Part shown: piece by piece, positions 22,920 through 30,329 of the stretch
Layout: each line of letters starts with the position of its first letter
Numbering within the stretch: position 1 is the first letter of the stretch
Made by a program: the position numbers and the translations under genes
The notes under the pieces: model-generated
What the model was told of the DNA's origin: nothing
The model's database searches: none
The model's input: the letters and a program-made list of their open reading frames with translations, nothing else
Assembly: GCF_036227105.1 (NCBI RefSeq)
Contig: NZ_CP109434.1
Span: 6,048,501 to 6,112,500, forward strand
Direction: 5' to 3'
Length of the DNA: 64,000 nucleotides
From: Amycolatopsis sp. NBC_01488
Lineage (GTDB): Bacteria; Actinomycetota; Actinomycetes; Mycobacteriales; Pseudonocardiaceae

Positions 22920-24131
22920 CTACACCGCCGTCAGCTCCGAGGACGTCCGTGCCTCGCCGCGCAGCGCCAGCACCGCGACCAGCCCGAACGCGGCCACGAC
23001 GGCGAAGAAGTAGAACCCCCACGGGTACGCGACCCCGGCGGTGACCAGCGCACCGGTCACGAACGGCCCGAGGATCGAGCCGAGCCGGCCCACCGCCGAC
23101 GTCAGCCCGAGCGCGGTGCCACGTGCCCGCGCCGGGAACGCCTGCGCCACGTACCCGTAGATCAGCACCTGCGCGGAGAACACGAACACACCCGTCAGCA
23201 GCACGACCGCGTTGAGCACGAAGGCGTTCCCGATGCGCAGGCTCAGCGCCGCGAGCAGCACCGCGCCCGCGCCGAACCAGATCCGGGCGATCGGCCGGAT
23301 GCCGAACCGGTCGGCGATCGTGCCGGCCAGCACGAGGCCGAGCACCGCGCCGATGTTGAGCACCAGCAGCAGCGTGATCGACGTCGAGATCGGGTAGCCG
23401 GCCGTGCGCATCAGCTGCGGCAGCCACGTGTTGAGGCCGTAGACCAGCAGCAGCCCCATGAACGACCCGGTCCACACGGCGATGCTGATCCGCCGGAAGC
23501 GTGCACCCAGCAGGTCGCGGAGCCCGACACGCTCGGTGGCGGGTTCCTCCTTGGCGGCGAGGTAGGCCGCGGATTCGGGGAGCTTCCACCACATCAGCGG
23601 CACGGCCAGCAGGCCGACGAGCCCGCCGCCGTAGAACAGCAGGTGCCAGTCGTCCTTCGCGTACAACGCCAGGATCGACGTCAGCACCGCGCCGACGTGG
23701 TAGCCGGTCATGGTGAACGTGCTCGCGCTGGCGCGGCGCCGCGCGGGCAGGTTCTCCGACATCACCGTCAGCGCCACCGGCATGCACGCGCCGAGGCCGA
23801 GCCCGGCGACGAACCGGAAGATCCCGAACGTCGCGACGTTCGGCGCCACCGGCGTCAGCAGGGTGAACAGCGAAAACAGCAGCACCGAGCCGATGAGCAT
23901 GCCGCGGCGCCCGAAGCGGTCGGTGAGCGGGCCGAGGCAGGCCGCGCCGACCGCCACGCCGATCAGCGACACCGTGGCGACCAGCGTCGCCCCGGCCGCG
24001 GTGAAGCCGAGGTAGCCGCTCTTGAGCAGGGTCGGGATGGTGGCGCCGAGCGCGACCAGGTCGTAGCCCTCGAGCAGGACGGTCAGCCAGCAGAGGACCG
24101 CCGTCCACACGGGACGGGGAGACGTCGTCAT
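22920..24131 (-). CDS. MFS transporter of the aromatic acid:H+ symporter type
   Basis: 403 residues, about 12 membrane helices. LLEGYDLVALGATIPTLLKS is the diagnostic helix 1 motif (D in helix 1) of the AAHS family (BenK, PcaK), with GPLTDRFGRRGMLIG as loop 2-3 motif. Lies 19 bp after the benzaldehyde dehydrogenase gene on the same strand, at the end of the benzoylformate operon; it should import benzoate, benzoylformate, mandelate or a similar acid. ATG at 24131. Confidence 0.88.
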   Translation of the reverse strand: MTTSPRPVWTAVLCWLTVLLEGYDLVALGATIPTLLKSGYLGFTAAGATLVATVSLIGVAVGAACLGPLTDRFGRRGMLIGSVLLFSLFTLLTPVAPNVATFGIFRFVAGLGLGACMPVALTVMSENLPARRRASASTFTMTGYHVGAVLTSILALYAKDDWHLLFYGGGLVGLLAVPLMWWKLPESAAYLAAKEEPATERVGLRDLLGARFRRISIAVWTGSFMGLLLVYGLNTWLPQLMRTAGYPISTSITLLLVLNIGAVLGLVLAGTIADRFGIRPIARIWFGAGAVLLAALSLRIGNAFVLNAVVLLTGVFVFSAQVLIYGYVAQAFPARARGTALGLTSAVGRLGSILGPFVTGALVTAGVAYPWGFYFFAVVAAFGLVAVLALRGEARTSSELTAV

Positions 24132-24150
24132 TGCCGTACTCCTAGGGGTT

Positions 24151-25578
24151 TCAGAAGGGGTAGCCCGCGATGTCCGCGCGGACGGTCAGCCACTGGGTCT
24201 CGGTGAAGGCCTCGATGTTGGCCTGGGCGCCGCCGAAGCGGGAGCCGTTGCCGGAGTCGCCGACGCCGCCGAACGGCGCGGTGGGCTCGTCGCCGACGGT
24301 CTGCTCGTTGATGTGCACCTTGCCCGAGCGGACCTCGTCGGCCAGCGTCATCGCGGTGCCGACGTCGCCGAGGATGCCGACCGACAGGCCGTACTCGGAG
24401 TCGTTGACGATCCGTGCGGCTTCGTCGAGGTCGCGGTAGGCGCGCACCGGCGCGACCGGGCCGAAGATCTCCTCACGCCAGGCGGGTGTGTCGTCGGACA
24501 GTCCGAAGAGGACGGTCGGCGGGTAGTACGGCGCATCGGGCTTCCCGCCCGCCAGGACCGTCGCGCCCGCGGCGACGCTGCGGTCGACGACGTCGGTGAC
24601 GTGCGCGAGCTGCCGATCGTCGATGATCGGGCCGAGCGCGACGTCGCTCTCGGCCGGGTTTCCCACGGGGAGCCGCCGCGCCTTCTCGGAGAGGGCTTCG
24701 ACGTAGTCGTCCACTTGGGACTCGTGGACGAGGTGCCGCCCGGTCGTCATGCAGATCTGGCCCTGGTGCAGGAACGAGCCGAACGCGCCGGCGGACGCGG
24801 CCTTCGCGACGTCGGCGCCCGGCAGCACGACGAGCGCGTTGTTCCCGCCCAGCTCCAGGTGCACGCGCTTGAGCGCCCGGGCGGCGGCCTCGCCGACCTT
24901 GCGCCCGGCCGCCGTCGAGCCGGTGAACGACACGACCGACACCTCGGGTGCGTCGACCACCGCGGCGCCGACGGTGGCGTCACCCGGCAGGAGGTGCAGC
25001 AATCCGGAAGGCAGCCCGGCCTCCTCGAAGACGCGCACCAGGCTCACCCCGCCGGACACCGCGGTCCGCAGGTCCGGCTTGAGCAGCACGGCGTTGCCGA
25101 GCGCGAGCGCGGGCGCGACCGAGCGGATCGCCAGGATCAGCGGGAAGTTGAACGGCGAGATCACCGAAACCACCCCGGCCGGGACGCGCCGGGCCAGCGA
25201 CCAGCGCGGTTCGCCAGTGCTCAGCACCTCCCCGCGCGGATGCGTGGGCAACGCCGCGGCCTCGAAGCAGATCCCGGCCGCCATCTCGGTTTCGATCCCG
25301 GCCTTCGGCCGCGTCGAACCGGCTTCGCGGACGATCCAGTCCTGCACCTCCGCCGCGTGCGCCTCCCACAGCTCCCCGGCGCGGCGCAGCACCGCGGCGC
25401 GCTCGGCGGGCTTGCGCCGCGCCCAGTCGCGCTGAGCTCTCGCGGCGATCGAAGCCGCCTTCGCGACGTCGTCCGGAGTCGCGATGCCCACGCTGCCCAG
25501 GGTTTCGCCGGTCGCCGGTTCGACGACCGGACGGGTGCCGCCGGTGCCGTGGAGGAAGGGGGTCTCGAGCAAGGCCAT
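24151..25578 (-). CDS. Benzaldehyde dehydrogenase (ALDH superfamily)
   Basis: 475 residues. Catalytic residues: Asn in VISPFNFPL (about 142), Glu in HLELGGNN (about 241), and Cys in HQGQICMTTGR (about 275); SFTGSTAAGRKVG is the NAD loop. The protein resembles NAD-dependent benzaldehyde dehydrogenases (HLHQGQICM and the benzaldehyde-type C-terminus TETQWLTV). ATG at 25578 follows the benzoylformate decarboxylase stop by 2 bp, with GGAG in front. Together they convert benzoylformate to benzaldehyde and then benzoate. Vanillin or other arylaldehydes are alternative substrates. Confidence 0.88.
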   Translation of the reverse strand: MALLETPFLHGTGGTRPVVEPATGETLGSVGIATPDDVAKAASIAARAQRDWARRKPAERAAVLRRAGELWEAHAAEVQDWIVREAGSTRPKAGIETEMAAGICFEAAALPTHPRGEVLSTGEPRWSLARRVPAGVVSVISPFNFPLILAIRSVAPALALGNAVLLKPDLRTAVSGGVSLVRVFEEAGLPSGLLHLLPGDATVGAAVVDAPEVSVVSFTGSTAAGRKVGEAAARALKRVHLELGGNNALVVLPGADVAKAASAGAFGSFLHQGQICMTTGRHLVHESQVDDYVEALSEKARRLPVGNPAESDVALGPIIDDRQLAHVTDVVDRSVAAGATVLAGGKPDAPYYPPTVLFGLSDDTPAWREEIFGPVAPVRAYRDLDEAARIVNDSEYGLSVGILGDVGTAMTLADEVRSGKVHINEQTVGDEPTAPFGGVGDSGNGSRFGGAQANIEAFTETQWLTVRADIAGYPF

Positions 25579-25580
25579 GG

Positions 25581-27155
25581 TCACTCCGGGGAGGTCGGTT
25601 CGGTGTCGACCTGGATCAGCCGCGGGCCGTCCGGGGTCGTCTTGAGCTGGGTGCGGAGGTCGTCTTCGTCGGTGACAGTGGTGGCGTCGACGCCGTAACC
25701 CGCCGCGATGGCGGTGAAGTCCAGGCCGGGGATCTCGGTCCCGGGCACGTCCGGTGTGCCGAGCAGCTCGCCGAACCACCGCAGCGCGCCGTAGACGCCG
25801 TTGCGCAGGATCACGAACGTGACCGGGACGCGGTGGTGCGCGGCGGTCCACAGCGCCGTGATGCCGTAGTTGGCCGAGCCGTCGCCGATGACGCCGACGA
25901 CCGGGCGGTCCGGGCTGCCCATCGCGACTCCGACGGCGGCGGGCAGGCCGAACCCGAGGCCGCCGGCGGCCGGGAAGAAGTACGAGCCCTCGCGGCGCAG
26001 GTCCAGCTGCCGCCACCACGCCGAGTTCGTCGACGTCGATTCGACGACGTAGCGGGTGTCCTCGGCCTGGGTTTCCCGCAGCGCCGCGAAGACCTGCTCC
26101 GGGTGCAGCGCGGTCGTCCCGGTCTTCGGTGCCGGGTTCCCGGCGAAGTCACCGCGCGATCCGCGTCGCGGCACCTTGGCCAGCAGCGCCTCGATCACCG
26201 GCGCGGGGTCGGCGACCAGCGCCTCGCCCATCGGCGCGCGGGCCGCCGCCCCGAAGTCGTCGGTCACCTGCACCAGCCGCGTGCCCGCCGGCAGGTACGC
26301 ACCCGGCACGTACTGGTGGTAGCGGAACACCGGCGCGCCCAGCACGAGCACGAGGTCGTGCCCGGTCAGCGCGTCCGAGATCGGCGCGATGCCCGCGGGC
26401 AGCACCCCGCGGAAGAGCCGGTGCCGGTTGGGGAAGGGCAGCCGGTGCGGCGACGGCGCCACCCACGTCGGCAGGTCGAGGTGCTCGGCGAGCGCGACGG
26501 CGCGGTCGAACAAGCCCAGCGCGTCGAGGTCGCCACCGAGGACGAGCGAGGGGTTCTTCGCCGTGGCAACACTTGTCGCGAGATCGTCGAGCTGGGTCTC
26601 GCTCGGAATAAGTCCTCTTTGGACGCTCCGGTCGAGCGTCGCGGCCGCGTTCGCGTCGAGTTCGGCGGCCCAGTCGTCGTAGGGCACCGAGAGGTACGTC
26701 GGGCGCCGGTGCAGCTCGGCTTCGAAGACCGCCTGCGCGAGCGACCGCGGGACGTCTTCGGCGCAGCTCGGCTCGCCGGCCCACCCGACGAGGGGTCGCA
26801 TGAGCTGCGTGGCGTCGACGTTGGCGAGCATCGCCTCCATGCCGATGGCCGCGCGCACCTGCTGGCCGGCGGTGAGCACCAGCGGAGTGCGGGAGTAGGC
26901 GGCGTTGGTCAGCGCGCCCATCGCGTTGCCCGAGCCGGCGGCGGCGTGCAGGTTGACCAGCACCGGGCGGCCGGTCACCTGGGCGTAGCCGTCGGCCATC
27001 CCGACGACGGCGCCTTCGTGCAGCCCCAGGACGTAGCGGAAGCCGTCCGGCAGCTCGGCGAGGAACGGCAGCTCGTTGGAGCCGGGATTGCCGAAGATCG
27101 TGGTCAGGCCCCTGCGGTGCAGGAACTCGTGGGCGAGCCGGCGGGCGGTGGGCAT
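25581..27155 (-). CDS. mdlC: Benzoylformate decarboxylase
   Basis: 524 residues, close to the 528 of the Pseudomonas putida enzyme. The active-site residues fall at almost the same numbers: S26 in FGNPGSNELP, E47 in GLHEGAVVG, H70 in NLHAAAGSGN, and H280 in APVFRYHQYVPG. The C-terminal ThDP motif is GDGSANYGI. This ThDP enzyme decarboxylates benzoylformate to benzaldehyde. First gene of a three-gene operon with benzaldehyde dehydrogenase and an aromatic acid transporter, divergent from a LysR gene. No mandelate dehydrogenase or racemase is present in the window. Confidence 0.9.
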   Translation of the reverse strand: MPTARRLAHEFLHRRGLTTIFGNPGSNELPFLAELPDGFRYVLGLHEGAVVGMADGYAQVTGRPVLVNLHAAAGSGNAMGALTNAAYSRTPLVLTAGQQVRAAIGMEAMLANVDATQLMRPLVGWAGEPSCAEDVPRSLAQAVFEAELHRRPTYLSVPYDDWAAELDANAAATLDRSVQRGLIPSETQLDDLATSVATAKNPSLVLGGDLDALGLFDRAVALAEHLDLPTWVAPSPHRLPFPNRHRLFRGVLPAGIAPISDALTGHDLVLVLGAPVFRYHQYVPGAYLPAGTRLVQVTDDFGAAARAPMGEALVADPAPVIEALLAKVPRRGSRGDFAGNPAPKTGTTALHPEQVFAALRETQAEDTRYVVESTSTNSAWWRQLDLRREGSYFFPAAGGLGFGLPAAVGVAMGSPDRPVVGVIGDGSANYGITALWTAAHHRVPVTFVILRNGVYGALRWFGELLGTPDVPGTEIPGLDFTAIAAGYGVDATTVTDEDDLRTQLKTTPDGPRLIQVDTEPTSPE

Positions 27156-27251
27156 GCGCGGGTCCTCCTCGGTCGGGTTGGCCCAGACCTTAAGGAGGAG
27201 AGCGGGCTGTGTTCCAATAAATGTTGCCTCGCTCGTTCATAGACGGGATCG

Positions 27252-28145
27252 ATGATGCGGGACTTCGACCTCAACCTCGTGCGCACGTTCGTCCTGCTCT
27301 ACGAGACCCGCAGCGTGACCGCGACGGCCGAGTCCCTGCACGTCACGCAGCCGACGATCAGCTACAGCCTGCAGAAGCTGCGGCGCCGGTTCTCCGACGA
27401 GCTGTTCCGCCGCACCGGCGGCGGCCTGGTGCCGACGACGACCGCCCGCGCGCTCTACGAACCGCTGCACAGCGCGCTGTCCGGCATCGAGACGGCGGTC
27501 AGCGGCGCGTGGTCGTTCTCGCCGTCGACCGCCCGGGCGGCGTTCACGCTGTGCCTGTCGGACCTGGGGGAGATCTCGCTGCTGCCGCGCCTGATGGCGG
27601 CGCTGCCCTCCCGCGCGCCCGGCGTCCGGCTCACCGTCCGCCCGCTCGACGTCGAGGGCGCCGCCGACCAGCTCGGCCGCGGCGAGATCGACGCGTTCAT
27701 CGCGTCGTCGCTGATCAGCTCCCAGCGCGTGGCGCGGATCCCGCTGTTCTCCGAGGGCTACCTGGGGATGGTGGCCGGCGACCACCCGCGCCTGGGCGCT
27801 TCGGTCGACTTCGAGCAGCTGGCGGCGGAGCGCCACGTGACGGTGTTCGGCCCGACCGGCCACGACGGCCCGCGCCGCGCCCTGGAGGCGCGCGGGCTGC
27901 TCGACCGGGTGGTCCTGGAGGTGACCCGCTTCGCGGCCCTGCCGTACCTGGTCCAGGACGGCGAGCTGGTGGCGATGGTGCCGCGCCTGGTGGCGGAGAT
28001 GTTCGCGGCCCAGCACCGCGTCCGGCTCTTCGAGCTGCCCTTGGAAGTCGAGCCGGCGCAGGTGTCGGTCTACACGCGACACCCGCACGCCCGCAGCCCC
28101 GCGCAGCACTGGCTGGTGGACTTCATGCGGGAGGTGCTGGGTTAG
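27252..28145 (+). CDS. LysR family transcriptional regulator of the benzoylformate operon
   Basis: 297 residues. N-terminal winged HTH: FDLNLVRTFVLLYETRSVTA, LHVTQPTISYSLQKLRRRF. The C-terminal domain is a two-lobe effector domain. An ATG at 27255 is an equally possible start. It is divergent from mdlC with a 96-bp gap, the classical position of a LysR activator for an aromatic catabolic operon; the inducer is probably benzoylformate or benzoate. Its TAG overlaps the TAA of the convergent CBM2 gene in TTAG. Confidence 0.9.
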   Translation: MMRDFDLNLVRTFVLLYETRSVTATAESLHVTQPTISYSLQKLRRRFSDELFRRTGGGLVPTTTARALYEPLHSALSGIETAVSGAWSFSPSTARAAFTLCLSDLGEISLLPRLMAALPSRAPGVRLTVRPLDVEGAADQLGRGEIDAFIASSLISSQRVARIPLFSEGYLGMVAGDHPRLGASVDFEQLAAERHVTVFGPTGHDGPRRALEARGLLDRVVLEVTRFAALPYLVQDGELVAMVPRLVAEMFAAQHRVRLFELPLEVEPAQVSVYTRHPHARSPAQHWLVDFMREVLG

Positions 28146-28924
28146 CCCGCGTCGCACCGCTTGCCGTTGAGGGTGAACGCCGTCGGCGCCGGGTTGCCGT
28201 GGTCGAAGGCGCCGTTCAAGCCGGTGCTGACGGTCGCACCCGGCGCGAGGGTGGCGTTGTAGGACTCGGCGTTCACGGTCACGCGGCTGCCGCTCTGGCT
28301 GTACTCGCCGTCCCAGCCGTGGGTGACGCGCTGGCCCGCGGTGAACGTCCAGGCGAGCGTCCACGGCGAGAGCGTCTCGCTGCCCTTGTTGGTGATCGCG
28401 ACGCCCGCGGTGAAGCCGTCGTTCCACTGGTCCGTCACGGAAAACCGAACGACGCACGTCGCGGTCTCGACGGGCGCGGGCGGCGGGGGCGGCGGCTTGG
28501 GCACGGCCGACGACGTCGCGGTCTGCCGCAGCACGGTCGGGATCGGCGTCGGACTCGGTTTCGGCGCGGCCGGCGTCGTCGAGCGAGGAGTCGTCGCCGG
28601 CGCGAGCGGGCCCGGCGGCGCGGCCGCCTGCCGCTGGGGCGAGCTTTCCGACGTCACGGCGATGAGCACCAGGCTGCCGACCACCACGACGGCGCCGGCG
28701 GCCGCGGAGAACCACCGGATTCGCCGGCCAGCCCGTTGCTGGCCGGCCGCGGCCTCGCGCGCCCGCTGCTCGAGCCGTTCGCGGTAGCCGTCGCCGGTGT
28801 CCTCCTCGCGCATGGGCGTGGCTGGAGCCGCCCCGCCGAGCGAGCGCGGCGTCGCCCCGGTCTCCCGGAGCAGCTCGGCGACGGAGATCTCACCGTCGTC
28901 CCGCCGCTGATCGGCGCGCGCCAT
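28142..28924 (-). CDS. Membrane-anchored CBM2 (cellulose-binding) protein
   Basis: 260 residues, ATG at 28924 with GGGAGG 5 nt upstream. Layout: cytosolic basic N-terminus (1-68), one membrane helix (IRWFSAAAGAVVVVGSLVLI), a Pro/Thr/Ala/Ser linker (about 95-150) and a C-terminal CBM2 domain beginning TCVVRFSVTDQWNDGFTAGV, with conserved Trp residues (WNDGF, PWTLAWTF, THGWDGEYSQ) and terminal Cys pair. CBM2 binds cellulose or chitin. No catalytic domain is attached. It might tether cells or hyphae to polysaccharide or act as a cell-wall sensor; inference only. Confidence 0.85.
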   Translation of the reverse strand: MARADQRRDDGEISVAELLRETGATPRSLGGAAPATPMREEDTGDGYRERLEQRAREAAAGQQRAGRRIRWFSAAAGAVVVVGSLVLIAVTSESSPQRQAAAPPGPLAPATTPRSTTPAAPKPSPTPIPTVLRQTATSSAVPKPPPPPPAPVETATCVVRFSVTDQWNDGFTAGVAITNKGSETLSPWTLAWTFTAGQRVTHGWDGEYSQSGSRVTVNAESYNATLAPGATVSTGLNGAFDHGNPAPTAFTLNGKRCDAG

Positions 28925-30102
28925 CCGAACCTCCCGTTCCGCGGCCCGACCGGCGAATCCTAGGAAGCCACGGCGACCTTGTAAACCGCGTGCACGCCGC
29001 GCACCCGCCGTGCACCCGCCGTGCACGGCGATCCTCGACGACTCGGAGCGCCGGTTCGCCCTGACCCCGGACTCCGCCGGCACTGACCGCCCGCGGCGGC
29101 GAAGGCCCCCGCGCTGCGGCACGCGATCTGGCCGCCCCTGCCGGACACCCGCAAGCCGAGGCCGCGGCGTTCGCGAAGGAGCTCGACACAGTCGCGTACC
29201 GCCCGACGAGCGCCGAGGCCGGGCGGACGTCGGGTGTCCCGGGCGCCGACGACCTGGCGAACGTGTTCTTCTACGACGCCGAGCACGAAAGCGCGTTCGC
29301 CGGCGCGCGACCCGTAGGCGGTGCTCAACCCGACGGCTGCATGACTTCGTCACCTGGTTCGCCGCACATCGCGACGCGTTCGGAGGACTGTGACGAAATA
29401 CCGCCCCGCGGCGGCCGGCCGCGCTCCGCGTGACCGATGCGATGCGGTTCGAATGCGATGCGGTTCGAAGTCCTGGGCCTGTCCGGCTCATTGCAGCGCG
29501 CCGCCGGTACGACCTGGCCCACGCCCATTGGGCAAAGTCGGCGCGCCTGGACGTCACGCAGTCCGTGGCCCTGCTTTCACACCTCCTGGCCCCCGTCGAT
29601 CGCCAGCCGACGAAGACCCGCGAACTGGCGACGCGCAGAGCGGGTTTCCCCAGGTCCTCAAGGCTATAGGCGCGCGCCTGGCAGCCCGCCCGACGCGGAC
29701 GATGGGCGAGGCTCTGAACCGCGTGGGCCGCCCGGCCCAGGCTCCCCGGCAACGCCCCCGGAATGCCAGGCGAACGCTACAAGTCGGCGCCGGCCGAGCT
29801 GACCCCTGGCAGACCAGGCGTTCAAGCAGCTGTCAGCGTTCCCGACGTTCTCGACAGCGGTGGCCCCGAAGGACTTGGAGCTGCCCCAGCCGACACTGCA
29901 GCACTGTTGGGAATCCCTGGCGGACGTTCACTTACTGAACGTCCGGCCCGGGACCGCTACGCCTACCGGGACCCAGTCTGCCTGCTCGCTGAATCGATGC
30001 AGCGAGCCCAAAACTCGTCGATCATGCCAGAGGGTTGTCGAGTGCCGACCCAGACCCCCCTGAACGGGGGTGAGGGGGAGCCGTATACTCTTTCTTCAGC
30101 AG
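28925..30102. other. Gene-poor relic zone upstream of tRNA-Leu
   Basis: About 1180 bp without an intact gene. Short stretches look like coding debris in changing frames. Around 29150-29300 one frame reads EAAAFAKELDTVAYRPTSAE and DDLANVFFYDAEHESAF. At 29461 MRFEVLGLSGSLQRA resembles the start of NADPH-dependent FMN reductases. Near 29810 LADQAFKQLSAFPTFSTAVA is another fragment. None has a start, length and stop that fit. The area seems to have collected broken genes beside a tRNA, a typical integration hot spot. Confidence 0.5.
30061..30089 (+). promoter_or_regulatory. Probable promoter of tRNA-Leu
   Basis: TATACT at 30084-30089 is a good -10 box, 14 bp before the tRNA; TGAACG at 30061-30066 is a possible -35 at 17-bp spacing. 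Confidence 0.5.
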
Positions 30103-30186
30103 GTCCGAGTGGCGGAATGGCAGACGCGCTAGCTTGAGGTGCTAGTGCCCTTAACGGGCGTGGGGGTTCAAGTCCCCCCTCGGACA
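30103..30186 (+). tRNA. tRNA-Leu (anticodon GAG)
   Basis: Acceptor stem GTCCGAG (30103-30109) pairs with CTCGGAC (30179-30185), discriminator A at 30186, no encoded CCA. Anticodon arm CTAGC-TTGAGGT-GCTAG gives GAG, reading CUC/CUU. A long variable arm TGCCCTTAACGGGCG follows, as expected for class II leucine tRNA, and the T-arm is GGGGG-TTCAAGT-CCCCC. Length 84 nt. The defence island begins just after it, so it is a candidate integration site. Confidence 0.95.
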
Positions 30187-30191
30187 CGTGT

Positions 30192-30229
30192 GGGTTCAAA
30201 TCCCTAGGGACTTGAACCCAGTAATTTTT
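30192..30229 (+). terminator. Hairpin terminator with inverted T-arm copy
   Basis: GGGTTCAA (30192-30199) pairs with TTGAACCC (30212-30219), with an inner TCCC/GGGA pair, one mismatch, and TTTTT at 30225-30229. The right arm GGGACTTGAACCC (30207-30219) is the exact reverse complement of 13 bases of the tRNA T-arm (30164-30176). Confidence 0.65.
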
Positions 30230-30237
30230 GGACCGGT

Positions 30238-30275
30238 ACGGCCCTGATCCTCAGAGATCAGGGCCGTTGGCTTTT
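30238..30275. terminator. Strong hairpin terminator between tRNA-Leu and the BREX operon
   Basis: Perfect 12-bp stem ACGGCCCTGATC (30238-30249) and GATCAGGGCCGT (30256-30267) with a 6-nt loop, then TTTT at 30272-30275. It can stop the tRNA transcript; the opposite strand may serve the end of brxHI at 30330. Confidence 0.7.
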
Positions 30276-30329
30276 GTAGTTCCTCGAGGCGCCGGTGGTC
30301 TGCCTCACCGAGTGGAACGAGCTCGGTCG

